Shown in pieces: positions 28,012 through 35,071 of a stretch of 64,000 bases of DNA (position 1 is its first letter; the number at the start of each line of letters is the position of its first letter). The translations under genes and the position numbers were made by a program. The stretch lies in assembly GCA_038230415.1 (NCBI GenBank), contig JBBRNH010000021.1, forward strand, positions 1 to 64,000, given 5' to 3'. The notes beneath the pieces were generated by a model that saw nothing but the letters and a program-made list of their open reading frames with translations, was not told the DNA's origin and did no database searches. Origin of the DNA: JBBRNH01 sp038230415 (lineage in GTDB: Bacteria; Bacteroidota; Bacteroidia; Cytophagales; Spirosomataceae).

Positions 28012-28509
28012 TCATTCAATCAAACACCCCACCGCTTCGGTTCTCTGAATCAGCACCGGCTCATTTGCCAGAAACGCCCGGAGTGCATCCTGCAAATAAT
28101 GTTGGGTAGGGGCGGGGCGATGTTTTCCGAGGGCGAAAAACCAGTCATCAATCGCTCCCTGATAGATAATCTGCCCGGTTTCGGTCTGCACAACGGCTTC
28201 GGGCGTGACGTGGGCGCGGAGTTGCCGGGCAAGTTTTTTCTGCGGGTCGGGATGGGTACGAAACGGTAAACCATACTCGGTTTTGAAACGGCCAATGGTC
28301 TTGTAGTCGTCGGTACGGAGCGGAAAAACAGCTATGAACGTAATGTCCTGGCCGGTAAATTCGTGGTGAAGTTGGGTCAGTCGGCGGGCGTATTGCTGAC
28401 TGATGGGACATTCGGTGGACAGAAACACGAACACCGTTGCCCGTGCCGGCCGGGAGACCTGAACCGGCGTTGCAAGTGTAAGCCCGATAAAAAGAATAAG
28501 TAGCGGCAT
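28012..28509 (-). CDS. exported redoxin (AhpC/TSA thioredoxin-fold) protein
   Basis: The product has 165 residues and starts with a short hydrophobic export segment. The thioredoxin fold is indicated by ATVFVFLSTECPISQQYARRL with one active-site cysteine (the CxxC partner is replaced), a cis-Pro-like HVTPEAVV and the GAIDDWF block. Proteins of this type are found fused or next to haem/copper monooxygenases such as the one that converges on it; the two stop codons touch with no base between. The second cysteine sits in the C-terminal tail (VGCLIE). Confidence 0.8.
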   Translation of the reverse strand: MPLLILFIGLTLATPVQVSRPARATVFVFLSTECPISQQYARRLTQLHHEFTGQDITFIAVFPLRTDDYKTIGRFKTEYGLPFRTHPDPQKKLARQLRAHVTPEAVVQTETGQIIYQGAIDDWFFALGKHRPAPTQHYLQDALRAFLANEPVLIQRTEAVGCLIE

Positions 28510-28601
28510 CAGATTCGCAACAATTAAACCACAAAATACAGTTATTCATCTAACGTTTAGTGGACGTAACCCAACTTCCAGATTTCTACCAGACAACAAC
28601 C

Positions 28602-29873
28602 ATGAAACTCCACGTTCTGCTCTTTCTGCTGCTTTTCCCACTCGCGTTAGTGGCTCAGGTTCAGTACTCTACGCCCGAACCCCGCGTTGACGACGTGAAC
28701 GATAAAGAAGTCACGATTCGGCGCGTTGACCTCACCGATCAATACACGGTGATTTATATGACGTTTCAGAAAGCGAAACAAAAACAATCGAAACGCCCTC
28801 TGATGCGGTTGCCGTTTCCGTTTCCAAACGGACAACAGGATGAGACGACAACGACAAACACCATCAATTTTGAATCTGAAGCCCGGCTTTACGCCAATGA
28901 CGGAGCGCAGTCGTTCAAGTTTATCCGGGCCGAAAACATCTCGGTTGACAAACGGCGCGACGTGTTGCCGGGTGAGCGGGTTGATTTTGCCGTGTATTTC
29001 GAGCGAATCACACCCGGTATAGATGTCTTTGACCTGTTTGAATGTAGCGACCGCAACCGGCCCGGCAGCGTCTGTTTTAATTTCTGGGGTATTCATATCA
29101 CCAACCCACCCGTGCGTCAGCCGCAAGCCCGGCCCAAACCACAACCGCCCGTTGTGAGTCAGAAACCCCGCTACGAACCCCGCACCACGCCTGGTATGCC
29201 TGCGCCCAAACAACCAACACCCGCCGAAGAACCGATTCCTGCGCCATCATCGGCTGCGGTGAAAGGCGTTATCCGGGATGCCAAAACCAAAAAGCCGATG
29301 GTAGCAACGGTCACGTACCAACTGCTGGCCGGGGCCGAAGCCAACGGAGACCAACCCGCCGACAGTACCCGCAGCAACGGCCAAACCGGAAACTACACCC
29401 TTGATTCTCAGCCGCTCTCCAAATACGCCGTTACGATTTCGGCAAAAGGCTATTTCACCCGGCAAGACACCGTGAACGTGGTTCGGAGTGATGTGGCCCG
29501 GAATTATGACCTGACACCCATCGAAACCGGCGCGAAGGTGACGCTCAAAAATATTTATTTCAACGTCTCGAAATACGACCTCAAGCCCGAATCGGCCCCG
29601 GAACTCGACCGATTAGTGACGCTGCTGACCCAAAACCCAACCATGCAAATCAAACTCGAAGGGCATACAGACATCGTGGGCGATTTCGACGCTAACGTGG
29701 AGTTATCGCGCAACCGGGTCAACGCCGTGAAACGCTACGTGGTGAGCAAAGGCATTTCGGCGGGCCGCATCGAAACGGTCGGTTACGGCCCCTCGCGGCC
29801 CATCAACACCAATAAAAGTTTGAAAGAACGCCCCGAAAACCGGCGCGTAGAGTTAGTGATTACGCAGGTGTAA
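28602..29873 (+). CDS. OmpA-family outer-membrane / peptidoglycan-linking protein
   Basis: The product has 423 residues. Order: signal peptide (FLLLFPLALVAQ), a beta-rich N-terminal domain of about 150 residues, a proline-rich linker, a carboxypeptidase-regulatory-like domain (KGVIRDAKTKKPMVATVTY), and a C-terminal OmpA domain with IKLEGHTDIVGD and NRVNAVKRYVVSKGI plus the arginine pair near PENRRVEL, which binds peptidoglycan. The frame extends to a GTG at 28560 but the ATG at 28602 directly starts the signal peptide. It is convergent with comB. Confidence 0.88.
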   Translation: MKLHVLLFLLLFPLALVAQVQYSTPEPRVDDVNDKEVTIRRVDLTDQYTVIYMTFQKAKQKQSKRPLMRLPFPFPNGQQDETTTTNTINFESEARLYANDGAQSFKFIRAENISVDKRRDVLPGERVDFAVYFERITPGIDVFDLFECSDRNRPGSVCFNFWGIHITNPPVRQPQARPKPQPPVVSQKPRYEPRTTPGMPAPKQPTPAEEPIPAPSSAAVKGVIRDAKTKKPMVATVTYQLLAGAEANGDQPADSTRSNGQTGNYTLDSQPLSKYAVTISAKGYFTRQDTVNVVRSDVARNYDLTPIETGAKVTLKNIYFNVSKYDLKPESAPELDRLVTLLTQNPTMQIKLEGHTDIVGDFDANVELSRNRVNAVKRYVVSKGISAGRIETVGYGPSRPINTNKSLKERPENRRVELVITQV

Positions 29874-29876
29874 AAG

Positions 29877-29898
29877 CCCCTCCCTCAATGGGGAGGGG
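29877..29898. terminator. bidirectional hairpin between the OmpA gene and comB
   Basis: CCCCTCCC and GGGAGGGG form an 8-bp stem around a 6-base loop exactly between two convergent stop codons (29873 and 29899). There is no T-run. Confidence 0.6.
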
Positions 29899-30603
29899 TC
29901 AGAGTTTAACCAGCGCATTGCCCCGCAAGACCGGCACCACATCGTGCAGATCATGTTGCAGACAATATAAAATATCTTGCTGAATACCAAGCCGTTGCAA
30001 CCGTTGCACGTGCGACGAGTTCGCCAGAAACGCGGGCAAGTTGGTGTGGCCCTGTTGGTACAGCCGCTGGGCCATCAGGGCGCTGTCTTCCTCGATAGCG
30101 TATTCGTCGTGCAGTCGTTCGACCAACGCCCCGGCAAACAGGGTGTCTTCGAGATTGAACCGGCCTTTCCAGCCCGCGCACAGCACCAGCACGTCATACG
30201 ATTGGGTGCGGAGGTAGCGCGTAACGGCTTCGAGGTTCAAAAACGCCCCGACCAGTACTTTCACGGCCCCCCGCGATTTGGTGATGGCTAAGGTTCCGTT
30301 GGTGGTGGTCATGGCAATGTTGGCCCCTTCGAGCCAGGGTTCCATGTAGCTAAACGGCGAATTATCAAGTTCAAAGCCCTCCATTTTCTGCGCGTTCCGT
30401 TCGGCGGCAGTAATGTATCCCCGCTCCTGAAACGCCCGGCATTCTTCCACCGTTGCCACCGGCACAATACAGGCAACGCCATGCGCGAAGGCGGTTACCA
30501 TGCAGGAAGTCGCCCGAAAAACATCGGCCACAACAACAATCGTATTTTCGATGGTGTGCAGGTGTAACAGTTCGGGCGTTAAACAAACGTCAATGTGTTT
30601 CAT
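29899..30603 (-). CDS. comB: 2-phosphosulfolactate phosphatase family protein ComB
   Basis: The 234-residue protein has the ComB signature: VVVADVFRATSCMVTAF near the N-terminus, AERNAQKMEGFELDNSP, TTNGTLAI, and VLCAGWKGRFNLEDTLFAGAL. The family hydrolyses 2-phosphosulfolactate to sulfolactate in coenzyme M synthesis, but Bacteroidota do not make coenzyme M, so the role here is more likely in other sulfonate metabolism. That is inference. It is divergent from the kdn operon, 134 bp away, with possible shared control. Confidence 0.85.
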   Translation of the reverse strand: MKHIDVCLTPELLHLHTIENTIVVVADVFRATSCMVTAFAHGVACIVPVATVEECRAFQERGYITAAERNAQKMEGFELDNSPFSYMEPWLEGANIAMTTTNGTLAITKSRGAVKVLVGAFLNLEAVTRYLRTQSYDVLVLCAGWKGRFNLEDTLFAGALVERLHDEYAIEEDSALMAQRLYQQGHTNLPAFLANSSHVQRLQRLGIQQDILYCLQHDLHDVVPVLRGNALVKL

Positions 30604-30683
30604 TTGAGCAAACGCGTGAACGAGTCAGAGCGCAACGATGCGTAAAAAATAAGGAACGCGAAGTTAGCAGAACCGCCCCGAAT

Positions 30684-30714
30684 TTTACCGTGTTATGGTT
30701 GCATTGTATTTTTG
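30684..30714 (+). promoter_or_regulatory. putative promoter of the kdnA-kdsB-kdnB operon
   Basis: TATTTTTG (30707-30714) matches the Bacteroidota -7 box, and 19 bp upstream TTTA (30684-30687) is one base off the -33 TTTG. The start codon lies 24 bp downstream. The divergent comB starts at 30603. Confidence 0.5.
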
Positions 30715-30737
30715 TGAAAACTGAGAACCGAAACATT

Positions 30738-31949
30738 ATGCCCGGATTTGAATGGTTTGGCGCGGAAGAGCGCAAACACGTAAACGACGTTTTGGAAACC
30801 GGCGTACTCATGCGCTACGGCTTCGATGGCCCGCGCAAGGGCATTTTTAAAGCCAACGAACTCGAAAAGGCCATCACTGAGACATTCGGTTGCCGGTATG
30901 CCCAACTGACATCGAGCGGCACGGCGGCCCTCACAACCGCCATGACTGCCCTCGGTATTGGCGCGGGCCACGAGGTGATTATGCCCAGTTTTACCTTCGT
31001 TGCCAGCTTTGAGGCCATTTTAGCCGTCGGAGCCACGCCCATTCTGGCCGATGTTGACGACACGCTGGGGCTGAATCCTGCCGCCGTCGAAGCCGCTATC
31101 ACGCCCCGTACCAAAGCCATTATGCCGGTTCATATGTGCGGTTCGATGGCCGACATGGGTGCGCTGATGGACATTGCCCGTCGCCATAATCTGATTGTGC
31201 TGGAAGATGCCTGCCAGGCTATCGGCGGCACATTCAACGGCCAACGGCTCGGCACAATTGGCGACGCGGGTACGTTTTCATTCGATTATGTCAAAACTAT
31301 TACCTGTGGCGAAGGCGGGGTGGTGATGACCAATAACGAAGCCACCTACCGTGCCTGCGATGGCTACACCGATCACGGTCACGACCACCTCGGCGCAGAT
31401 CGCGGGGCCGACCGACACCCGTTTATTGGCCTGAATTACCGGATTTCTGAACTCCACGCGGCTGTCGGCCTGGCTCAGATTGGCAAACTGCCGGATATTC
31501 TGCGAGTTCAGCGGGCCAACAAGAAAATCCTGAAAGACGCGCTGGCAACGGTCGAAGGCATCACCTTCCGGCGGCTGCCCGACCCCGCCGGCGATAATGC
31601 GGCTTTTCTATCGTTCTTTCTGCCCTCTGCTGAGATAACCGAAGTAGCCGCCACCGCCATCAAAGCCGCCGGAATGCCCGCGTTTTATTGGTACGCCAAC
31701 AACTGGCACTACATCCGGCAGTGGCACCACCTCAAAGATGCTACCGTGCTGAACCCGCTGTTGCCCAATGTTCGGCAAGCAATTACGGCCCTCGCCGGGC
31801 AGGATTTCTCGGCCTCGGATGCCATTATGAGCCGGTGTCTGTCAATCCCGATCAGCCTGAACTGGTCAGAAACTGACGCGCGGCAAAAAGCCGATGCGTT
31901 GGTGAAAGCGGTCGAATCGGTGATGAGCATGGTTTCTGTCTTAGCCTGA
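30738..31949 (+). CDS. kdnA: 8-amino-3,8-dideoxy-manno-octulosonate aminotransferase (KdnA-like, DegT/DnrJ/EryC1 family)
   Basis: The product has 403 residues with the type I PLP fold: TSSGTAALTTAMTALG, EVIMPSFTFVASFEAIL, VLEDACQAIGG, and the PLP lysine (about K186) in FSFDYVKTITCGEGG. The family transfers an amino group to sugar keto groups. The downstream genes are a CMP-Kdo synthetase and a KdnB-like dehydrogenase, as in Shewanella, where KdnB oxidises C8 of Kdo and KdnA aminates it. That context is the basis for naming it KdnA. The frame is open far upstream, but the ATG at 30738 fits the family start and promoter. Confidence 0.85.
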   Translation: MPGFEWFGAEERKHVNDVLETGVLMRYGFDGPRKGIFKANELEKAITETFGCRYAQLTSSGTAALTTAMTALGIGAGHEVIMPSFTFVASFEAILAVGATPILADVDDTLGLNPAAVEAAITPRTKAIMPVHMCGSMADMGALMDIARRHNLIVLEDACQAIGGTFNGQRLGTIGDAGTFSFDYVKTITCGEGGVVMTNNEATYRACDGYTDHGHDHLGADRGADRHPFIGLNYRISELHAAVGLAQIGKLPDILRVQRANKKILKDALATVEGITFRRLPDPAGDNAAFLSFFLPSAEITEVAATAIKAAGMPAFYWYANNWHYIRQWHHLKDATVLNPLLPNVRQAITALAGQDFSASDAIMSRCLSIPISLNWSETDARQKADALVKAVESVMSMVSVLA

Positions 31950-31951
31950 GC

Positions 31952-32001
31952 AGTTTGTAGTTGCAGACGCACTCGCAACTTTAAACCACAAACTACAAAC
32001 T
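31952..32001. repeat. inverted-repeat spacer between kdnA and kdsB
   Basis: AGTTTGTAGTT (31952-31962) returns inverted as AACTACAAACT (31991-32001). The left arm starts 2 bp after the kdnA stop and the right arm ends 2 bp before the TTG start of kdsB; a smaller GTTGC/GCAAC pair is nested inside. Confidence 0.7.
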
Positions 32002-32003
32002 CA

Positions 32004-32732
32004 TTGAAGATAATTGCTGCCATCCCTGCCCGCTACAACGCCAGCCGGTTTCCCGGCAAACTGATGGCCGTGCTGGGCGGCAAAACCGTTATCCGCCGAA
32101 CCTACGAAGCCACGCTAAACACCGGACTATTCGACGATGTGTTTGTGGTGACAGACAGCGACGACATCGAAGTTGAAATCCGGTCCTTTGGCGGTAAAGT
32201 CCTGCGGAGTCAGCGCGAACATCAGTCTGGTAGCGACCGGATTGCCGAAGTGATTGAAACAATGGACGTGGACATTGTGGTGAACGTGCAGGGCGACGAA
32301 CCCTTCACCCAACGCTCCCCGCTCGAAGCCGTATTATCAGTCTTTGATGGCCCCGATGCGGCAAGCGTGGACGTGGCAACGCTGGTGCAGTACCTCACCG
32401 ACCCCGCCTTAATTGCCGACCCCAACTACGTGAAAGTAGTCTGCGATGCTGAGGGCCGGGCGTTGTATTTTTCGCGCTCCCCAATTCCGTATCTGCGCGA
32501 TACCGATGTGCCAGTGCGTTATCTCGAACATATTGGGGTGTATGCGTTCAGAAAACAGGCGTTGCTCGATTTTGCCCGGTGGCCGATGACTCCGCTCGAA
32601 GCCGCCGAAAAAATCGAATGCCTGCGCTACCTCGAACACGGCAACGTGATTAAAGTGGTCGAAACCAAGTACATGGGTGTTGAGATTGACACGCCGGAAG
32701 ATTTGGTACGGGCCGAAAAATTGATCGTTTAA
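32004..32732 (+). CDS. kdsB: 3-deoxy-manno-octulosonate cytidylyltransferase (CMP-Kdo or CMP-Kdo8N synthetase)
   Basis: The 242-residue enzyme activates Kdo, or more probably 8-amino-Kdo given the neighbours, with CTP to give the CMP-sugar used in LPS inner core synthesis. Motifs are IAAIPARYNASRFPGKL at the N-terminus, REHQSGSDRIAEV, NVQGDEPF and YLEHIGVYAFRK. The start is a TTG at 32004, two bases after a repeat arm; no ATG is in frame at a sensible position. Its stop codon TAA is part of the next repeat arm. Confidence 0.93.
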   Translation: MKIIAAIPARYNASRFPGKLMAVLGGKTVIRRTYEATLNTGLFDDVFVVTDSDDIEVEIRSFGGKVLRSQREHQSGSDRIAEVIETMDVDIVVNVQGDEPFTQRSPLEAVLSVFDGPDAASVDVATLVQYLTDPALIADPNYVKVVCDAEGRALYFSRSPIPYLRDTDVPVRYLEHIGVYAFRKQALLDFARWPMTPLEAAEKIECLRYLEHGNVIKVVETKYMGVEIDTPEDLVRAEKLIV

Positions 32733-32830
32733 ACACAGAGACACAGAGGTTTCACGAAGAACACGGAGAAAAAAATCAACGCAAGCGAAGCTTCTGTGTA
32801 CTCTGTAAAATCTTTGTGTCTCTGTGTTTA
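32730..32830. repeat. inverted-repeat spacer between kdsB and kdnB
   Basis: TAAACACAGAGACACA (32730-32745) returns perfectly inverted at 32815-32830 (16 bp). The first three bases of the left arm are the kdsB stop codon and the right arm ends 8 bp before the kdnB ATG. It has the same layout, and a related sequence, as the element before moaA (4663-4754). Confidence 0.85.
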
Positions 32831-32838
32831 GAAAACCT

Positions 32839-33918
32839 ATGAAATTCAGAAACTTCCCGATGGTCGCCAAAGTCGTGTATGGGCGCGGCTGTTTCGACCA
32901 ACTTGCCGAAATTATCGCCCCGAAACGCCTGAACGCCGAGGCTCCCTTTATTTTTTTGGTGGATCATTTTTTTGCCAATCACGCGCTTCTGAGCCAAATC
33001 CCGCTCACCGGCCCGGATAGAATTATACTGGCCGATGTGACCCAAGAACCCAAAACAACGCAGGTTGACAAACTCCGCGACGAGTTGCAGGCCGAATTTC
33101 CTGCCGGTATTTCGGGCGTGATTGGCATTGGCGGGGGCAGCACGATGGACTTAGCCAAAGCCGTCTCGCTGATGCTGACCAATCCCGGCTCGTCGGCGGC
33201 CTATCAGGGTTGGGATTTGATTCAGAATCCGGGCGTGTACAAAGTCGGGATTCCGACCTTATCAGGAACGGGTGCGGAAGTGAGCCGCACTACGGTTCTG
33301 ACCGGCCCCGTCCGTAAACTCGGCCTGAACTCTGATTATACGCCCTTCGATCAGATTGTGCTGGACCCCGCGCTGACCGCCAACGCGCCCGCCAACCAAC
33401 GGTTTTACACCGGAATGGACTGTTATATCCACTGCATCGAGTCACTGACGGGAACCTACCTGAACGCCTTCAGCCAGAGTTATGGCGAGAAAGCCCTTGA
33501 ACTGTGCCAGAAAATCTACGTCGAAAAAAATACCTGGGACGATGACTGCGACGACGCGCTGATGATGGCTTCGTATCATGGCGGCATGAGCATCGCATAT
33601 TCGCAAGTGGGTGTGGCTCACGCCGTTAGCTATGGATTGAGTTATTTATTGGGTACGAAACATGGCGTGGGAAACTGCATTGTGTTTGACCAGTTGCACG
33701 AATTTTACCCCGATGGTGTGGCCGAGTTCAAGCGGATGGTTGCCAAAAACGGCATCGAGATTCCGCAGCACGTCACGGCGGGCCTGACCGATGAGCAGTT
33801 CGAGAAGATGGTGGATGTATCGCTGGGAATGGCCCCGTTGTGGGAAAACGCCCTCGGCACCGCCTGGCGCGAGCAGATGCCCCGCGAACGGCTGCTGGAC
33901 TTGTACCGGAAGTTGTGA
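32839..33918 (+). CDS. kdnB: Kdo 8-dehydrogenase / oxidase KdnB-like iron-dependent alcohol dehydrogenase
   Basis: The 359-residue protein is a group III iron-containing alcohol dehydrogenase. Visible features are KVVYGRGCFDQL at the start, the NAD-binding GVIGIGGGSTMDLAKAV and KVGIPTLSGTGAEVSRT, and the metal-ligand regions GMDCYIHCIESLTG and GVAHAVSYGLSYLLGTKHG. The adjacent kdnA and kdsB make KdnB the best fit: it would oxidise C8 of Kdo before amination. The GTG at 32824 lies in the repeat and ATG 32839 is preferred. Confidence 0.85.
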   Translation: MKFRNFPMVAKVVYGRGCFDQLAEIIAPKRLNAEAPFIFLVDHFFANHALLSQIPLTGPDRIILADVTQEPKTTQVDKLRDELQAEFPAGISGVIGIGGGSTMDLAKAVSLMLTNPGSSAAYQGWDLIQNPGVYKVGIPTLSGTGAEVSRTTVLTGPVRKLGLNSDYTPFDQIVLDPALTANAPANQRFYTGMDCYIHCIESLTGTYLNAFSQSYGEKALELCQKIYVEKNTWDDDCDDALMMASYHGGMSIAYSQVGVAHAVSYGLSYLLGTKHGVGNCIVFDQLHEFYPDGVAEFKRMVAKNGIEIPQHVTAGLTDEQFEKMVDVSLGMAPLWENALGTAWREQMPRERLLDLYRKL

Positions 33919-33933
33919 TTGAGTCGGGTTGCG

Positions 33934-34329
33934 TTATAATTGCGTAACCCGTCCGGCAAACCAAGCCTGCACTTCGGCCAACGACAATTCGCCGGAGGCT
34001 GCCGAAAGCGTAAAGTTGGTTAGCAGGTCGTCATCAACGACAAGATCGTAGCCATTGAGTTGCAAGAACAGCAGGGCTGCTTCAAGCCCCGTTCGCTTGT
34101 TGCCATCTTGAAAAATATGGTTGCAGATAATGCTGAAGAAGTAAACTCCAGCCTTATCATGAACAGTAGGGTACATCGGTTCGCCAAACAGTTCAGCCTG
34201 TACTGCTTCGATCAGATAATCTAAATTCTCCTCGTGAAGAAAATTCAGGGGCGGCACAAAATTTCCTCCTACGTCTTTGATTGTCAGTTAGTTGATCCGG
34301 GTGATGTCTTCTTTGAGCAGGTAATTCAT
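33934..34329 (-). pseudogene. doc: Doc (death-on-curing, Fic fold) toxin interrupted by an in-frame TAA
   Basis: Reading from the ATG at 34329, the frame gives MNYLLKEDITRIN, then a TAA at codon 14 (34290-34288), then continues in the same frame through LTIKDVGGNFVPPLNFLHEE to the Fic core HIFQDGNKRTG and the stop at 33934. The first 13 residues and the segment after the stop resemble a normal Doc N-terminus, so a single CAA-to-TAA change would explain it. An alternative is reinitiation at the GTG at 34257, which has a strong AGGAGG upstream, giving a 107-residue protein with the full Fic motif. Doc proteins phosphorylate EF-Tu. The ATG overlaps the antitoxin stop (TGATG). Confidence 0.8.
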
Positions 34330-34574
34330 CAGGCCAGGGCTTTGAACACATTGTGGTATCGCTCAAAATCCCGGTGGATAATCTCGTCTATTTTTTCGGC
34401 CCGGCCTGGATTGGCCCCGTCTGGATTAGTCCGATCAGGTCCTGTTTCGACAGGCTTTACGTCCTGAACGGGTTCTTCTGCGATTTCACGCAAAATGGTT
34501 TTGAAGAAAACTTTGTCTTCCCGCATGATCTCGCGGATGACTTCTTTGATTTCGGCTCTTTCCAGCGTGTTCAT
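34329..34574 (-). CDS. putative antitoxin of the Doc toxin
   Basis: The 81-residue protein is charged, with a helical N-terminus (LERAEIKEVIREIMREDKV), a low-complexity Asp/Pro/Asn middle, and a helix at the C-terminus (EIIHRDFERYHNVFKALA), typical of small antitoxins that neutralise a toxin through an extended tail. Its stop codon overlaps the toxin ATG by one base, which fits translational coupling. I do not recognise a specific DNA-binding domain; the role comes from context. Confidence 0.6.
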   Translation of the reverse strand: MNTLERAEIKEVIREIMREDKVFFKTILREIAEEPVQDVKPVETGPDRTNPDGANPGRAEKIDEIIHRDFERYHNVFKALA

Positions 34575-34616
34575 AATCAGCGTCTTTTTTGGGTTTAACT
34601 ATACAACGCACATCTG

Positions 34617-35045
34617 TCATTTTTGATCCGGCAAGGCGGCTAACCACTGATCCTCTTTGGCCCGCATCGTTTGTTGTTCAGCCGGGGTTTTGTCGCCGTA
34701 GCCGCAGAGGTGCAACAGGCCATGCGCCATAACGCGGTGCAGTTCGCTCAAAAAATCGGTTTGATGAATCCGCCAGTTGTCGTCAACCCGCTCGATGCTG
34801 ATAAAAATATCGCCCTCGATTACGCCCTCGGTCTCGCTGGTATCGAAGGTGATAATGTCGGTATAATAATCATGGTTGAGGTGGTCGCGGTTAATTTGCA
34901 GCAGGTATTCATCCGAACAGAAAACATAATTTAATTCCCTGATTTTCATGCCCTCCTGTTTGGCCTGCACCGTGAGCCACTGCCGGAGACCGGGCTTTCT
35001 CGCCAATTTATAGGCCGTATCTTCGTTAAAAAACCGTATCATCAT
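34617..35045 (-). CDS. ybeY: endoribonuclease YbeY (rRNA maturation)
   Basis: The 142-residue enzyme acts in 16S rRNA 3' end maturation and ribosome quality control. The zinc-binding signature is AHGLLHLCGYGD, where the usual third His is an Asp; I believe Bacteroidota YbeY proteins often have this. The N-terminal NYVFCSDEYLLQINRDHLNHD and DIITFDTSE blocks are typical. It is divergent from the T9SS Plug gene with only 26 bp between starts. Confidence 0.92.
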   Translation of the reverse strand: MMIRFFNEDTAYKLARKPGLRQWLTVQAKQEGMKIRELNYVFCSDEYLLQINRDHLNHDYYTDIITFDTSETEGVIEGDIFISIERVDDNWRIHQTDFLSELHRVMAHGLLHLCGYGDKTPAEQQTMRAKEDQWLAALPDQK

Positions 35046-35050
35046 TCTAT

Positions 35051-35058
35051 CAAATTTA
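35051..35058 (-). promoter_or_regulatory. possible -7 element of ybeY
   Basis: TAAATTTG on the minus strand matches TAnnTTTG and ends 5 bases before the ybeY ATG. No clear -33 TTTG is seen. If it is used, the mRNA would be nearly leaderless. Confidence 0.3.
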
Positions 35059-35071
35059 CTAACCCGCCCGT

